A stretch of DNA of 12,492 bases from Thermoflexales bacterium (GTDB lineage Bacteria; Chloroflexota; Anaerolineae; Fen-1058). Position 1 is the stretch's first letter. Every line of letters begins with the position of its first letter. Of this stretch, positions 1 to 8,009 are shown piece after piece. The notes beneath the pieces were generated by a model, which had not been told where the DNA came from, did not search any database, and saw only the letters and a list, made by a program, of their open reading frames with translations. Made by a program: the position numbers and the translations under genes. The stretch covers positions 1 to 12,492 of the forward strand of contig JAFGFO010000095.1 in assembly GCA_016931085.1 (NCBI GenBank). Direction: 5' to 3'.

Positions 1-55
1 GCGCCGAGAAGATTTTTAAAAACTCTGCGTTCTCGGCGCTCTCGGCGGTAAAATC
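1..55. repeat. Edge of an inverted-repeat intergenic element (9-nt-unit family)
   Basis: GCGCCGAGAA at 1-10 is a perfect inverted match to TTCTCGGCGC at 30-39, with an AT-rich centre (GATTTTTAAAAA). Read on the minus strand, the right arm (about 21-50) is three purine-rich units of about 9 nt (ACCGCCGAG, AGCGCCGAG, AACGCAGAG), the same architecture as the elements at 6239-6272, 10771-10800 and 10873-10898. The left arm is cut by the window edge, so the full length is unknown. It lies immediately upstream of the first gene. The grouping into one family is my alignment by eye; it may be a non-autonomous mobile repeat or a transcript-end structure. Confidence 0.6.
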
Positions 56-122
56 TTTGGTTGCGGCGCGAAGCGTGCCGCGCTAGGAAATGCAACTCGT
101 ATACTGCTGAGACGCGCTACGA

Positions 123-138
123 AAGGGGTCACAAGATG
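123..138 (+). promoter_or_regulatory. Ribosome-binding site and start of the first beta-helix gene
   Basis: AAGGGG at 123-128 sits 7 nt before the ATG at 136. The open frame extends upstream to a TTG at 61, but only the ATG at 136 has this site and begins a proper signal peptide. The 17-nt stretch 123-139 matches 2542-2558 before the lyase gene at 16 of 17 positions, so the two genes share an initiation region. Confidence 0.7.
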
Positions 139-2481
139 AGAACGCCAAAATCTCGCATGTTGGTTTTTGCGATGGCTCTGCTAGTGGCATCCATATCGGC
201 CCTGTCCAGCAAAGCCGTCTCCACGATGGCCCAAGAGAACACGGTCATCCAGGCTGCCGCGGCACCGGCTGGAAATGTCATCCAGGCCGCCAGTTGCTCA
301 CAAACCGACGTCCAGGCCGCCGTCGACGCCGCCAGCGATGGCGATTTCGTGCTGGTACCAGCCGGCAGTTGCACCTGGACAACGCTGGCTGACTATACTC
401 CAGGGGTATTGATCTCTAACAAGGCGATCACGATCCAAGGAGCAGGCATCGATCGGACCATCATCACGGATGCGACGAATGGCACATGGCTGGAGACACC
501 ATTTTGGATCGTGGGCGCGGCAGGCAAGCCTTTTCGGATTACCGGCTTTACCCTTAAGGGCACCCCCGGTGATCTGGGGGTGATCTACATATCAGGCGAC
601 TGCCAAAACTTTCGCCTGGATCACCTCAAATTCGACGGCACCGACGACCGTGACATCAGCATAGTTGGAAAGAGTTATGGTGTCATCGACCATTGTGAGT
701 TCAGACAACCTAGAGGACAAGGCGTGTGGATAGGAGACCAAAGGGGCAACCCGCAAGGCTTGACCTCGTGGGAAGAGCCGATGAGCTTTGGCACAGCCGA
801 TGCCGTCTACATTGAAGACAACATCTTTATCTGGGGAAGCGACAGCGGCGGAATCGACTGTGCGAGGGGGGGCAGATACACATTCAGGCACAATACCGTA
901 GAGGGAACTGTAGTTGGGAACCACGGTATGGATTCGACCACCCGCTCGTGCCTGCAGATGGAGATATACGACAACACCCTCGACGCCGCGTCCCACAGCA
1001 CGTTTTTTGCCATCCAGTCTCGCGGCGGCGCGGCCGTCGTTTTCAATAATACCATCAACGGCATGTACAGTATTGGCATCGGCGTCACCAATTATCGATC
1101 GTGCTGCTATGCAGGCGTGGACTGTTCACCCCACGGCCAATGCGACGGCGCCAACCCGATCGACGGGAACACCGAGCCGCAAGAAGTGTATCAAGGCTGG
1201 CCTTGCAAGGACCAGGTGGGCCGGGGGTCCCAGCAGAGTTCCTACCCTGTTTACGAATGGAACAACACCTATAACGGCTCAGACGTAGACGTCACGGTGT
1301 ACAACACCTGGTCTGGCTGTACAGATCTCCAGCCCTCTGACCACATTCAAGAAAACCGCGACTATTACAACGACACACCTCGACCCGACTACACGCCCTA
1401 CGTCTATCCCCACCCCCTGGCCCGCGACATTGTGCTGAGCGGCGCGCCGGGTAACGAGATCATCCAGTTAGATTGGAGTGTGGCCGCCTGGACCTACCTG
1501 CCGCCTACCACCACCTGGCAGATCGCATACCAGGGGCCAGCCGGCGATCAGCCGTCGCCCGTCACCCTCCCTCTCAGCTCAACCCGTGCCTACAGCCTGA
1601 CTGGAGTAACCAACCACACCTGGTACACTGTCACGCTGTACGCGATGCTAGGCGACACGTCGTGGCTATCTGACACACTGCAGGTCATGGCCGGCCACAC
1701 TTGCGTCTCTGAGCAAAACGGAGACTGGGGCCAGGTCGCCACCTGGGATTGTGACGCCGTACCCGGCGCAGGCGACATCGTCCGCGTCAGCAGCGGCACC
1801 ACCGTCACAGTAGATGCGAGCGCCCAGTTTTACACGCTCGACGTCGAGCACGGCGCGACGCTCGTCATCCCCGCAGGCGTCACGTTGACCGCTACAGGCG
1901 GCGTCGCCAACCAGGGTAAAATGCAGCAAGCACGCAGCGTCAACAACGAGCGTGTTGCCTTCCTGGAGATCGGCAACGGGAGCGGGGCCATCCACTACCG
2001 GGGCGCCGAGGTCGACACGCCGGGCAGCCTGGGCACGGTCACCGTCACCCTGCGCGCCCTGGCCGAGGGCGAGTCTTGCACGACGAGAGTCGATCTTCCC
2101 GCCCACGCCCGGCGCTGCTTTGAGATCGAGGCAAGCCAGGCCGCCACGGCCAGCCTGCGCTTGTGGACACTACAGAGCGAAACCAGCCCAACGGTCATCG
2201 CGCCAGCGATTTTCCGCCACAGCGGCGGCACCTGGATCGAGCTGACAGACAACACGGCCGTCGGCGTCGACGGTGACTATAGCTACGTTCAGGCGGATAC
2301 GCCGGGCTTTTCGCATTTCCTGATCGCCCAGTCCGGCAGCACACCCACAGCCATCAGCCAGCGTGACTTGGGTGCGCAGGCCGGGCGGCCGCCCGGTGAG
2401 CTGCTCGTCGGCCTGGCCTTGACCTTGGCCGCCAGCCTAGCCCTTGGCCTCCGCGTGCTGTGGCAGCGACGATACAGATAA
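136..2481 (+). CDS. Secreted pectate-lyase-like beta-helix protein with FN3-like and G8-like modules and C-terminal membrane anchor
   Basis: A 781-residue exported protein. Residues 1-32 form a signal peptide (MRTPKSRM, then a hydrophobic run). Residues about 45-425 form a right-handed beta-helix of the pectate-lyase superfamily: an N-terminal CSQTDVQAAVDAASDGD block, then rungs such as FRLDHLKF and GVIDHCEF. A Cys-rich loop near 320-360 (NYRSCCYAG, CSPHGQCDG, GWPCKDQVGRG) probably forms disulfides. Residues about 430-518 are an FN3-like module (LPPTTTWQIAYQGP), 523-600 resemble a G8-type domain (VATWDCDAVPGAGDIVRVSSG), then a beta-rich tail leads to a TM helix at about 754-776 followed by WQRRYR. 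This predicts a protein displayed on the outer face of the cell. No catalytic residues of a named lyase family could be assigned, so it may be a lyase, hydrolase or binding protein. The front 400 residues are paralogous to the protein at 6303-8009. The gap to the next gene is 73 bp and contains a hairpin. Confidence 0.88.
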   Translation: MRTPKSRMLVFAMALLVASISALSSKAVSTMAQENTVIQAAAAPAGNVIQAASCSQTDVQAAVDAASDGDFVLVPAGSCTWTTLADYTPGVLISNKAITIQGAGIDRTIITDATNGTWLETPFWIVGAAGKPFRITGFTLKGTPGDLGVIYISGDCQNFRLDHLKFDGTDDRDISIVGKSYGVIDHCEFRQPRGQGVWIGDQRGNPQGLTSWEEPMSFGTADAVYIEDNIFIWGSDSGGIDCARGGRYTFRHNTVEGTVVGNHGMDSTTRSCLQMEIYDNTLDAASHSTFFAIQSRGGAAVVFNNTINGMYSIGIGVTNYRSCCYAGVDCSPHGQCDGANPIDGNTEPQEVYQGWPCKDQVGRGSQQSSYPVYEWNNTYNGSDVDVTVYNTWSGCTDLQPSDHIQENRDYYNDTPRPDYTPYVYPHPLARDIVLSGAPGNEIIQLDWSVAAWTYLPPTTTWQIAYQGPAGDQPSPVTLPLSSTRAYSLTGVTNHTWYTVTLYAMLGDTSWLSDTLQVMAGHTCVSEQNGDWGQVATWDCDAVPGAGDIVRVSSGTTVTVDASAQFYTLDVEHGATLVIPAGVTLTATGGVANQGKMQQARSVNNERVAFLEIGNGSGAIHYRGAEVDTPGSLGTVTVTLRALAEGESCTTRVDLPAHARRCFEIEASQAATASLRLWTLQSETSPTVIAPAIFRHSGGTWIELTDNTAVGVDGDYSYVQADTPGFSHFLIAQSGSTPTAISQRDLGAQAGRPPGELLVGLALTLAASLALGLRVLWQRRYR

Positions 2482-2490
2482 AGCACACAC

Positions 2491-2525
2491 AACATCGCGC
2501 GGCGCGTGACGCGCCGCGCGATGTT
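2491..2525 (+). terminator. Perfect 16-bp hairpin after the first gene (terminator-like or mRNA 3'-end structure)
   Basis: AACATCGCGCGGCGCG (2491-2506), a TGA loop (2507-2509) and the exact reverse complement (2510-2525) form a very stable stem. It starts 9 nt after the stop codon and ends 16 nt before the ribosome-binding site of the next gene. There is no U-tract after it (CATACGCAGC follows), so a classical intrinsic terminator is not shown. A U-less terminator, a stabiliser against 3' exonucleases or a protein-binding palindrome are alternatives. Confidence 0.6.
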
Positions 2526-2541
2526 CATACGCAGCATAAGC

Positions 2542-2557
2542 AAGGGGACACAAGATG
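2542..2557 (+). promoter_or_regulatory. Ribosome-binding site and start of the lyase gene
   Basis: AAGGGG at 2542-2547 lies 7 nt before ATG 2555. The sequence AAGGGGACACAAGATGA differs at only one base from the initiation region of the first gene. A second in-frame ATG at 2561 is less well spaced. Confidence 0.7.
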
Positions 2558-5500
2558 AAGATGCAAAGAGTGTGTACCTGGGTTCTCACCTTGGCTTTGG
2601 TGACGTCGAGCATGCCACGTCACGCCGCGAGCACCCGCGAGATGCCAGGCAATCAGCCATCTATGGCGGTACAACAAGCCAACCTGGTTGCGTATTATCC
2701 ATTTGACGGAGACGCCCACGACGCGAGTGGAAACGGCCACGACGGCGTCGTCCAGGGCGCGGCGCTCACGAGCGGCAAGGAAGGGCAGGCCTACCAGTTC
2801 GACGGGATTGACGACATGATCAGCGTGGCGTGGGACGCTCCCATCCAGGGCGAGGATCAATCGTTCACACTGGCTGCCTGGGTCAAGACCGACGACGTCA
2901 GCGGCGAGCACTGGGTGCTGGCGGATGATGCCGGGTGGGCTCACTTGCTGTTTGGCCTCCATCGTGGCAATCTGTACATCCGTTGGCGCTATGGCAGCGC
3001 CTGGACCGATTACACGCTCAACACCTATCAAAGCATGGCGGGAGATTTTACCCACGTCGCCGCCACCTACGACGCCAGCAGCCGCCACGTGCGTCTCTAC
3101 ATCAACGGCGCGCTGGCCGTGGCCGACACGACGAGACATCCCCTGGGCATCCGCGACGCCAGCACGCTGCACATCGGGAAAGGGCGCACCGCCGATCCGT
3201 CCGAGTATTTCAACGGCGTTATCGACGACGTGCGCATCTACGATGGCGCGCTCAGCGACGACGAGCTCCGCGCGCTGGCCGGCGACGCGCTCGTGCCGCT
3301 CACGCTGCACGGCAGCGTGGCCGACCAGACCATCTATCTCTCCTGGGCCATCAACGCCAGCCTGCCGCCGACGAGCACCTGGCAGATCGCCTACGAGGGC
3401 CCCGCCGGCAGCTCTCCCTCGCCAGTCACCGGCATCATCAGCGCCACGCGCAGTTATACCCTCACCGGCATGACCAACGATACCGCCTACACCATCACTC
3501 TCAATGCGCTGGCCGGCGGCACACCCGCTCTGACCGGCACGCTGAGCGTGACGCCCACCACCGCGCCCCAGCACCCGCGCCTGTTCTTTTCCGGCCGAGA
3601 GATGTTGGACCTTCGGCAAGCGGGCCGCACGACTCACAGCGAGATCGGCCAGCCGATTTTAGAGTACGCCACCAGCCTCTTGGGATCCCCACCTCCCACC
3701 TACCCAGGCCAGGCAAACTATAGTGCCTTCAACGATGCCGCCGACCGGCTCATCCCGTTGGCCTTTGCCTACGCGGTCACTGGCGACGAGCGATTTTCCG
3801 ATCTCACCCGGCAGTATCTCTTGGAGTATGCGACGTGGGAATATTGGGGTGGAGACATCGCGCTTGGCGATCGAGATCTCACGCTTTCGTTCATGCTGGA
3901 CGGAAACGCCTTAGCTTACGACTGGGTCTATGACCAGTTGTCAGAGACAGATCGAACGACGATTCGTGCCGCGCTTGCCCGGCACGCAGAGGAGCAATAC
4001 GTGGCTGCCACCAGTTCTTACAACAGCGCGTGGCGCAACTGGTGGCCGGCTTCGTTTGCCCAAAATCACTGGCACATTAACAACACCGCCATCGGGATGA
4101 CGGCGTTGGCCCTGGAGGGCGAGGACAGCCGCACGGCAACCTGGCTCGACCACGTGATCGGGCAGATGGCGATAAACCAGGCTGTTCTCAACAGCATCCA
4201 CGACGGTACGTGGCACGAAGGCGTGTATTATCAAAACATGATGCTCACCTTGAGCCTGCCTTTTCTCCACAACCTGCAGCGGTTAAAAGGGCAAGAGCTC
4301 TTTGCTGATGAATATCTCCAGAACTATGTCCTCTACAAGCTCTACAACTACTTGCCAGGGACGCGCCAGTATGCCTTGAGCTTTTCCAGTTTCTTTATCG
4401 AGTGGGGCTGGAACGCCGGCGACCACCAAAACGTCCTGCGCTTTATCGCTCGCCGCTACCGCAGCGGATATGCGGCGTGGCTCGCGCAGCAGATCATCGC
4501 CACAGATAGACGTTACACAACCATCTATCACGCGCCCCACTATGTTTTCGAGTTCTTTTACTACGATCCCACGGTGGTACCCGTGGCTCCTACAGCTTTG
4601 CCCCACGACCACACCCTCCCAGACCTGGAGGGCGTGATCTGGCGCACCGGATGGGGGAGTGACGACGTCGTCTTTGGCCTGCGGACAGGCCCCTACGGCG
4701 GGCGCTTTTTGTACGAGGCATACCTCGACGGCACGTACCCATTCGACATCGCGGGGGCCGGTTTGAACGTGGGCCACGACCAGCCTGATGCCAACACCTT
4801 TTATCTTTACAAAGGAGGGACCGATCTCTCGTCGGAGCTGCCGATCAGGGAAAGGGAACAAACGACACAACTGCACAACACGCTGCTGGTTGATGGACAG
4901 GACCAGTACTTTGCCGAGGGGCACGGCAACATTTACGAGGACACAGACGCCAGGCTCGAGGCGGTCTATGAAACGCCCGGTTTCAACTACCTGGCCTCGG
5001 ATGCCACCGACCGCTACCGCCAGCAGAACAACGACGGCCCAGGCAGCCCGGGCGACTGGATGATCGACGAGTTCACCCGCTACGTGCTCTTTGCCAAGCC
5101 CAACTATCTGGTGATGGTAGACAACATTCGCTCGGCTACGGTGCACCAGTACGACTGGCTCTGCCACGCGGCGGAGGGGGGCTCGATCACGCTGGAAGGC
5201 GACTGGATCAAGGGGGTGGCCAATGCAGAGGACGTCCTGGGCGTCAAGGTCTTGGCGCCGGCCGGCTTTACCCACACTGTCGAGACCAGCACCCACCCAT
5301 ACACCAGTCACCAGAAACCCCGCATACACATCAGACCAGCCTCGAACGTCACCGACACCCACTTTGTCACCGTGCTCTATCCCACCAATGACGCGAGATG
5401 GAGCAGCAAACCGGCCATGAGCCTGTTGGCAGACACCAGCCAGGCAGCCGGCGTTCGCGTCGAGATGGACGGCACCCAAGACCACCTCGTCAAGTACGGC

Positions 5501-6238
5501 ACGGCGGAGGATGTCACGGTGGGCGAGTATAGCCTGACAGGCACAGTGGCAAGTATCTCGAGGGCCACTGACGGCAAGCTGGCCGGGCTTTTCCTGGGCA
5601 ATGGCCAGATGGTGTCCGACGGCAATGGGGCGCGGGTGTTGATCCAATCGCCAGGCGCTATCACGGTTGAAGCCGTCTATTCCGGCACGGCCTTGGCCCT
5701 ATACGGCGACGATCTGCACGGGCTCAAGATCTACGGCCCCGAGGTGGACGTGGATCGAGTATCGGTCAACGATCAACAAGCCATCGCGGCCAAGATCGAC
5801 GACTATATTTACGTCTTTAGCCAGGCGACGCTGGTTCTGCGCGGCACCGCGGCTGAGAGGGCAACGCACCTGAGTTGGGACGTTTACGGCGAGCTGCCGC
5901 CCGCCACCACCTGGCAGATTGCATACCAGGGGCCGACCGGCGATCAGTCATCGCCCGTCACCGGCATCCTCAGCCCCACACGGGCCTACAGCCTGACCGG
6001 CCTGACGAACTATAGCTGGTACACCATCACGCTGAACGCGATGGTGGGTGCTGCCCCCATCTTGACCGACACCGTATACGTGAGGCCGCCGGACCAGCCA
6101 GCGGCCGTCACCGTGCACAACCTGCAGTCCACCAGCAACGCCCTGGCCTGGATTGGCGTGCTGGCTGCCGCAGTGTTGGCCCTATTCGCCCTTTCCTGGC
6201 TGATGTGTCGACGCAAGCAAAAGCACCACCAGGCATGA
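2555..6238 (+). CDS. Secreted heparinase II/III-type polysaccharide lyase with LamG and two FN3-like modules, membrane-anchored
   Basis: A 1227-residue protein. Residues 1-25 form a signal peptide. Residues about 44-245 are a LamG/concanavalin-like domain (LVAYYPFDGDAHDASGNGHDG; FNGVIDDVRIYDGALSDDE), usually carbohydrate-binding. Residues 247-334 are an FN3-like module. Residues 338-670 match the (alpha/alpha)-toroid of the DUF4962/heparinase II group, starting HPRLFFSGREM and including QNHWHINN (504-510) and HDGTWHEGVYYQN (549-561), where catalytic His and Tyr residues are expected. Residues about 690-1060 form the beta-sandwich part, with GHDQPDANTF (740-749) and HNTLLVDGQ (774-782), both typical of heparinase_II_III C-terminal domains. 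Residues 1092-1180 are a second FN3-like module, followed by a TM helix (about 1198-1217) and the tail CRRKQKHHQA. Family members cleave uronic-acid-containing glycans such as heparin-type chains or alginate by beta-elimination. The substrate here is not decidable from sequence. All expected motifs are present, so it is probably active at the cell surface. Confidence 0.9.
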   Translation: MKMQRVCTWVLTLALVTSSMPRHAASTREMPGNQPSMAVQQANLVAYYPFDGDAHDASGNGHDGVVQGAALTSGKEGQAYQFDGIDDMISVAWDAPIQGEDQSFTLAAWVKTDDVSGEHWVLADDAGWAHLLFGLHRGNLYIRWRYGSAWTDYTLNTYQSMAGDFTHVAATYDASSRHVRLYINGALAVADTTRHPLGIRDASTLHIGKGRTADPSEYFNGVIDDVRIYDGALSDDELRALAGDALVPLTLHGSVADQTIYLSWAINASLPPTSTWQIAYEGPAGSSPSPVTGIISATRSYTLTGMTNDTAYTITLNALAGGTPALTGTLSVTPTTAPQHPRLFFSGREMLDLRQAGRTTHSEIGQPILEYATSLLGSPPPTYPGQANYSAFNDAADRLIPLAFAYAVTGDERFSDLTRQYLLEYATWEYWGGDIALGDRDLTLSFMLDGNALAYDWVYDQLSETDRTTIRAALARHAEEQYVAATSSYNSAWRNWWPASFAQNHWHINNTAIGMTALALEGEDSRTATWLDHVIGQMAINQAVLNSIHDGTWHEGVYYQNMMLTLSLPFLHNLQRLKGQELFADEYLQNYVLYKLYNYLPGTRQYALSFSSFFIEWGWNAGDHQNVLRFIARRYRSGYAAWLAQQIIATDRRYTTIYHAPHYVFEFFYYDPTVVPVAPTALPHDHTLPDLEGVIWRTGWGSDDVVFGLRTGPYGGRFLYEAYLDGTYPFDIAGAGLNVGHDQPDANTFYLYKGGTDLSSELPIREREQTTQLHNTLLVDGQDQYFAEGHGNIYEDTDARLEAVYETPGFNYLASDATDRYRQQNNDGPGSPGDWMIDEFTRYVLFAKPNYLVMVDNIRSATVHQYDWLCHAAEGGSITLEGDWIKGVANAEDVLGVKVLAPAGFTHTVETSTHPYTSHQKPRIHIRPASNVTDTHFVTVLYPTNDARWSSKPAMSLLADTSQAAGVRVEMDGTQDHLVKYGTAEDVTVGEYSLTGTVASISRATDGKLAGLFLGNGQMVSDGNGARVLIQSPGAITVEAVYSGTALALYGDDLHGLKIYGPEVDVDRVSVNDQQAIAAKIDDYIYVFSQATLVLRGTAAERATHLSWDVYGELPPATTWQIAYQGPTGDQSSPVTGILSPTRAYSLTGLTNYSWYTITLNAMVGAAPILTDTVYVRPPDQPAAVTVHNLQSTSNALAWIGVLAAAVLALFALSWLMCRRKQKHHQA

Positions 6239-6263
6239 AATTTTTTGCCACGGAGGCACAGAG
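5894..6263 (+). repeat. Direct repeat copy A: coding 3' end plus downstream repeat
   Basis: This stretch covers the last FN3-like module, the TM anchor, the stop codon and 25 nt beyond it. It aligns without gaps to 7665-8034 at a constant offset of 1771 nt. By hand count there are about 31 mismatches in 370 positions (about 92% identity). The identity carries through the stop codon into noncoding DNA and ends abruptly after CACAGAG. Confidence 0.88.
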
Positions 6264-6272
6264 GAACACAGG
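6239..6272 (+). repeat. Intergenic purine-rich periodic repeat (9-nt-unit family)
   Basis: After a run of T come three units of about 9 nt (CCACGGAGG, CACAGAGGA, ACACAGGGA) and then ATTC. The layout of AT-rich flank, three purine-rich units and AT-rich flank matches the elements at 1-55, 10771-10800 and 10873-10898 in degenerate form. The first two units recur at 8012-8034 after the next gene. No inverted partner is visible here, so this would be a half element. Confidence 0.55.
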
Positions 6273-6286
6273 GAATTCAACTCTTA

Positions 6287-6305
6287 TAAAGGAGATATGA
6301 CAGTG
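6287..6305 (+). promoter_or_regulatory. Ribosome-binding site deciding between ATG 6297 and GTG 6303
   Basis: AAAGGAG at 6288-6294 leaves only 2 nt before ATG 6297 but 8 nt before GTG 6303. The first two genes use a 7-nt spacing, so GTG 6303 fits better. The protein would then begin MKNHTMCTLLLALVLLAL, a compact signal peptide. Confidence 0.6.
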
Positions 6306-8009
6306 AAAAACCACACGATGTGCACATTGCTTCTCGCGTTGGTCCTGCTGGCGCTGCCTAGTTCAGTCCTGCCAGGCAGCGCCGAACTCGCAGCGACACC
6401 GGAGGGTACAACCGCGTTGGCCGCTGCAGCCCCGGCCGGAAACGCCATCCAGGCGGCCAGTTGCTCACAAACCGACGTCCAGGCCGCCGTCGACGCGGCC
6501 AGCGATGGCGATTTCGTGCTGGTGCCGGCCGGCCATTGTACGTGGACCACACCCGTGGCAGCCACACCGGCGGTGCTCATCAGCGGTAAGGGTGTCACAA
6601 TCTGGGGAGCCGGGATCGGCCAGACTGTCATCACCGATGCCACCGGGTCGGCCTGGAGACAAACGCCATTCTGGATAGAGGGCTTGGAAGGTCACCCCTT
6701 TCGCATCACGGGCTTTAGCTTCACCGGGCAGACCACGGCCGTCATCATGGTCAGGGGCACGTGCAAGGCCTTTCGCATCGACCACTGCCAGTTCGACAAC
6801 ATCGAGGGTCGCAGCATCATGGTAAGCGGTGAGACTTATGGCGTGATCGACCACTGCCAGTTCACACATCTTTCTGGACAATGCGTATGGGTAGAAGATG
6901 GCCGGGGAGACCCGCCGGGCTCAACCTCCTGGGCATCGGAGATGAGCTATGGAACGGCCGAGGCCGTGTTTGCCGAAGACAACACCTTCATCGGCGCCAC
7001 GAGCGGCGTAGACGGCGTCACCGATTGTCGAGCCGGTGGCCGGTACGTGCTCCGGCACAGCATCATCGAAGGGCTCGTGGCAGGCAACCACGGGCTAGAT
7101 TCCGCCACCAGCTCCTGCCTGCAGATGGAGATATACGACAACGTCTTCCGGTCAGCGCCTTATAGCAAGTTTCTGGCGCTACAATCTCGAGGCGGTTCAG
7201 CCATCATGTTCAACAACACCATCACAGGCGATTATGGAATCGCCCTTGGCGTGACCAATTACCGCTCGTGCTGCTACGCCGGCGCCTCTTGTTCAGACCA
7301 CGGCCAATGCGACGGCGCCAACCCGATCGACGGCAACACCGAGCCGCAAAGCGTGTACAAGGGCTGGCCCTGCAAGGATCAGATCGGCCGGGGGGCGCAG
7401 CAAAGCTCTCAGCCCTTGTACGAGTGGAACAACACCTACAACGGCTCAGACGTCGACGTCAGCGTGTACAACAACTGGCCTGGCTGCACGGATCCCCAGC
7501 CGTCTGACCACGTCCAAGAAAACCGCGACTATTACAACGACGCGCCCCGCCCCGACTACACGCCCTACGTCTATCCCCACCCCCTGACCCAGGACTTGGT
7601 GCTGAGCGGCACGCCAGATAACGAGATCATCCAGTTGGATTGGATCGTGGCAGCCTGGACCTACCTGCCGCCTACCACCACCTGGCAGATCGCATACCAG
7701 GGGCCAGCCGGCGATCAGCCGTCGCCCGTCACCGGCATCCTCAGCCCAACCCAGGCCTACAGCCTGACCGGCCTGACGAACTACACCTGGTACACCGTCA
7801 CGCTGAACGCGATGGTGGGCGCCGCCCCCATCCTGACCGACACCGTACACGTGAGGCCGCCAGACCAGCCAGCGACCGTCACCATGCACAAGCTGCAGCC
7901 CACCAGCAGCGCCCTGGCCTGGATTGGCAAGCTAGCAGCCGCAGTGTTGGCCCTGTTCGCGCTTTCCTGGCTGATGTGTCGACGCAAGCAAAAGCACCAC
8001 CCGGCATGA
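6303..8009 (+). CDS. Secreted pectate-lyase-like beta-helix protein with FN3-like module and C-terminal membrane anchor (mosaic paralogue)
   Basis: A 568-residue protein (570 if ATG 6297 is used). After a signal peptide (1-27), residues about 48-425 are a beta-helix closely paralogous to the protein at 136-2481, sharing CSQTDVQAAVDAASDGD, FRIDHCQF, GVIDHCQF, CLQMEIYDN and the Cys-rich loop NYRSCCYAG through GWPCKDQIGRG. Residues about 430-521 are the FN3-like module (TTTWQIAYQGPAGDQ), directly followed by a linker, a TM helix (about 540-558) and CRRKQKHHPA. The G8-like part of the first protein is absent. The last 345 coding bases copy the end of the lyase gene, not of the first gene, so the gene is a chimera. 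The likely role is surface-attached binding or modification of the same glycan as the lyase. No catalytic residues could be assigned. It lies 64 bp after the lyase gene and may be co-transcribed with it. Confidence 0.88.
   Translation: MKNHTMCTLLLALVLLALPSSVLPGSAELAATPEGTTALAAAAPAGNAIQAASCSQTDVQAAVDAASDGDFVLVPAGHCTWTTPVAATPAVLISGKGVTIWGAGIGQTVITDATGSAWRQTPFWIEGLEGHPFRITGFSFTGQTTAVIMVRGTCKAFRIDHCQFDNIEGRSIMVSGETYGVIDHCQFTHLSGQCVWVEDGRGDPPGSTSWASEMSYGTAEAVFAEDNTFIGATSGVDGVTDCRAGGRYVLRHSIIEGLVAGNHGLDSATSSCLQMEIYDNVFRSAPYSKFLALQSRGGSAIMFNNTITGDYGIALGVTNYRSCCYAGASCSDHGQCDGANPIDGNTEPQSVYKGWPCKDQIGRGAQQSSQPLYEWNNTYNGSDVDVSVYNNWPGCTDPQPSDHVQENRDYYNDAPRPDYTPYVYPHPLTQDLVLSGTPDNEIIQLDWIVAAWTYLPPTTTWQIAYQGPAGDQPSPVTGILSPTQAYSLTGLTNYTWYTVTLNAMVGAAPILTDTVHVRPPDQPATVTMHKLQPTSSALAWIGKLAAAVLALFALSWLMCRRKQKHHPA

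Noticed and set aside
63..81. Hairpin GCGGCGC / GTGCCGC before the first gene
   Set aside because: It is a 7-bp stem with one G-U pair and a 5-nt loop but no T run and no second copy; in GC-rich DNA this is easily chance.
100..105. TATACT as a -10 promoter box for the first gene
   Set aside because: No -35-like hexamer is found 16-18 nt upstream (GCCGCG region), so a single hexamer is not enough to call a promoter.
136..2481. Assigning a true pectate lyase activity
   Set aside because: The solenoid rungs are clear, but the calcium-binding Asp set and the RxPxxR motif of classical pectate lyases could not be found, so only a superfamily-level call is made.
2525..3637. Minus-strand open frame of 370 codons
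   Set aside because: It overlaps the LamG and FN3 coding region of the lyase gene; the plus-strand reading has clear domains and this one has none.
4283..5647. Long minus-strand open frame of 454 codons
   Set aside because: It lies fully inside the lyase gene on the opposite strand and its translation has no recognisable domain; long antisense frames are expected in GC-rich coding DNA.
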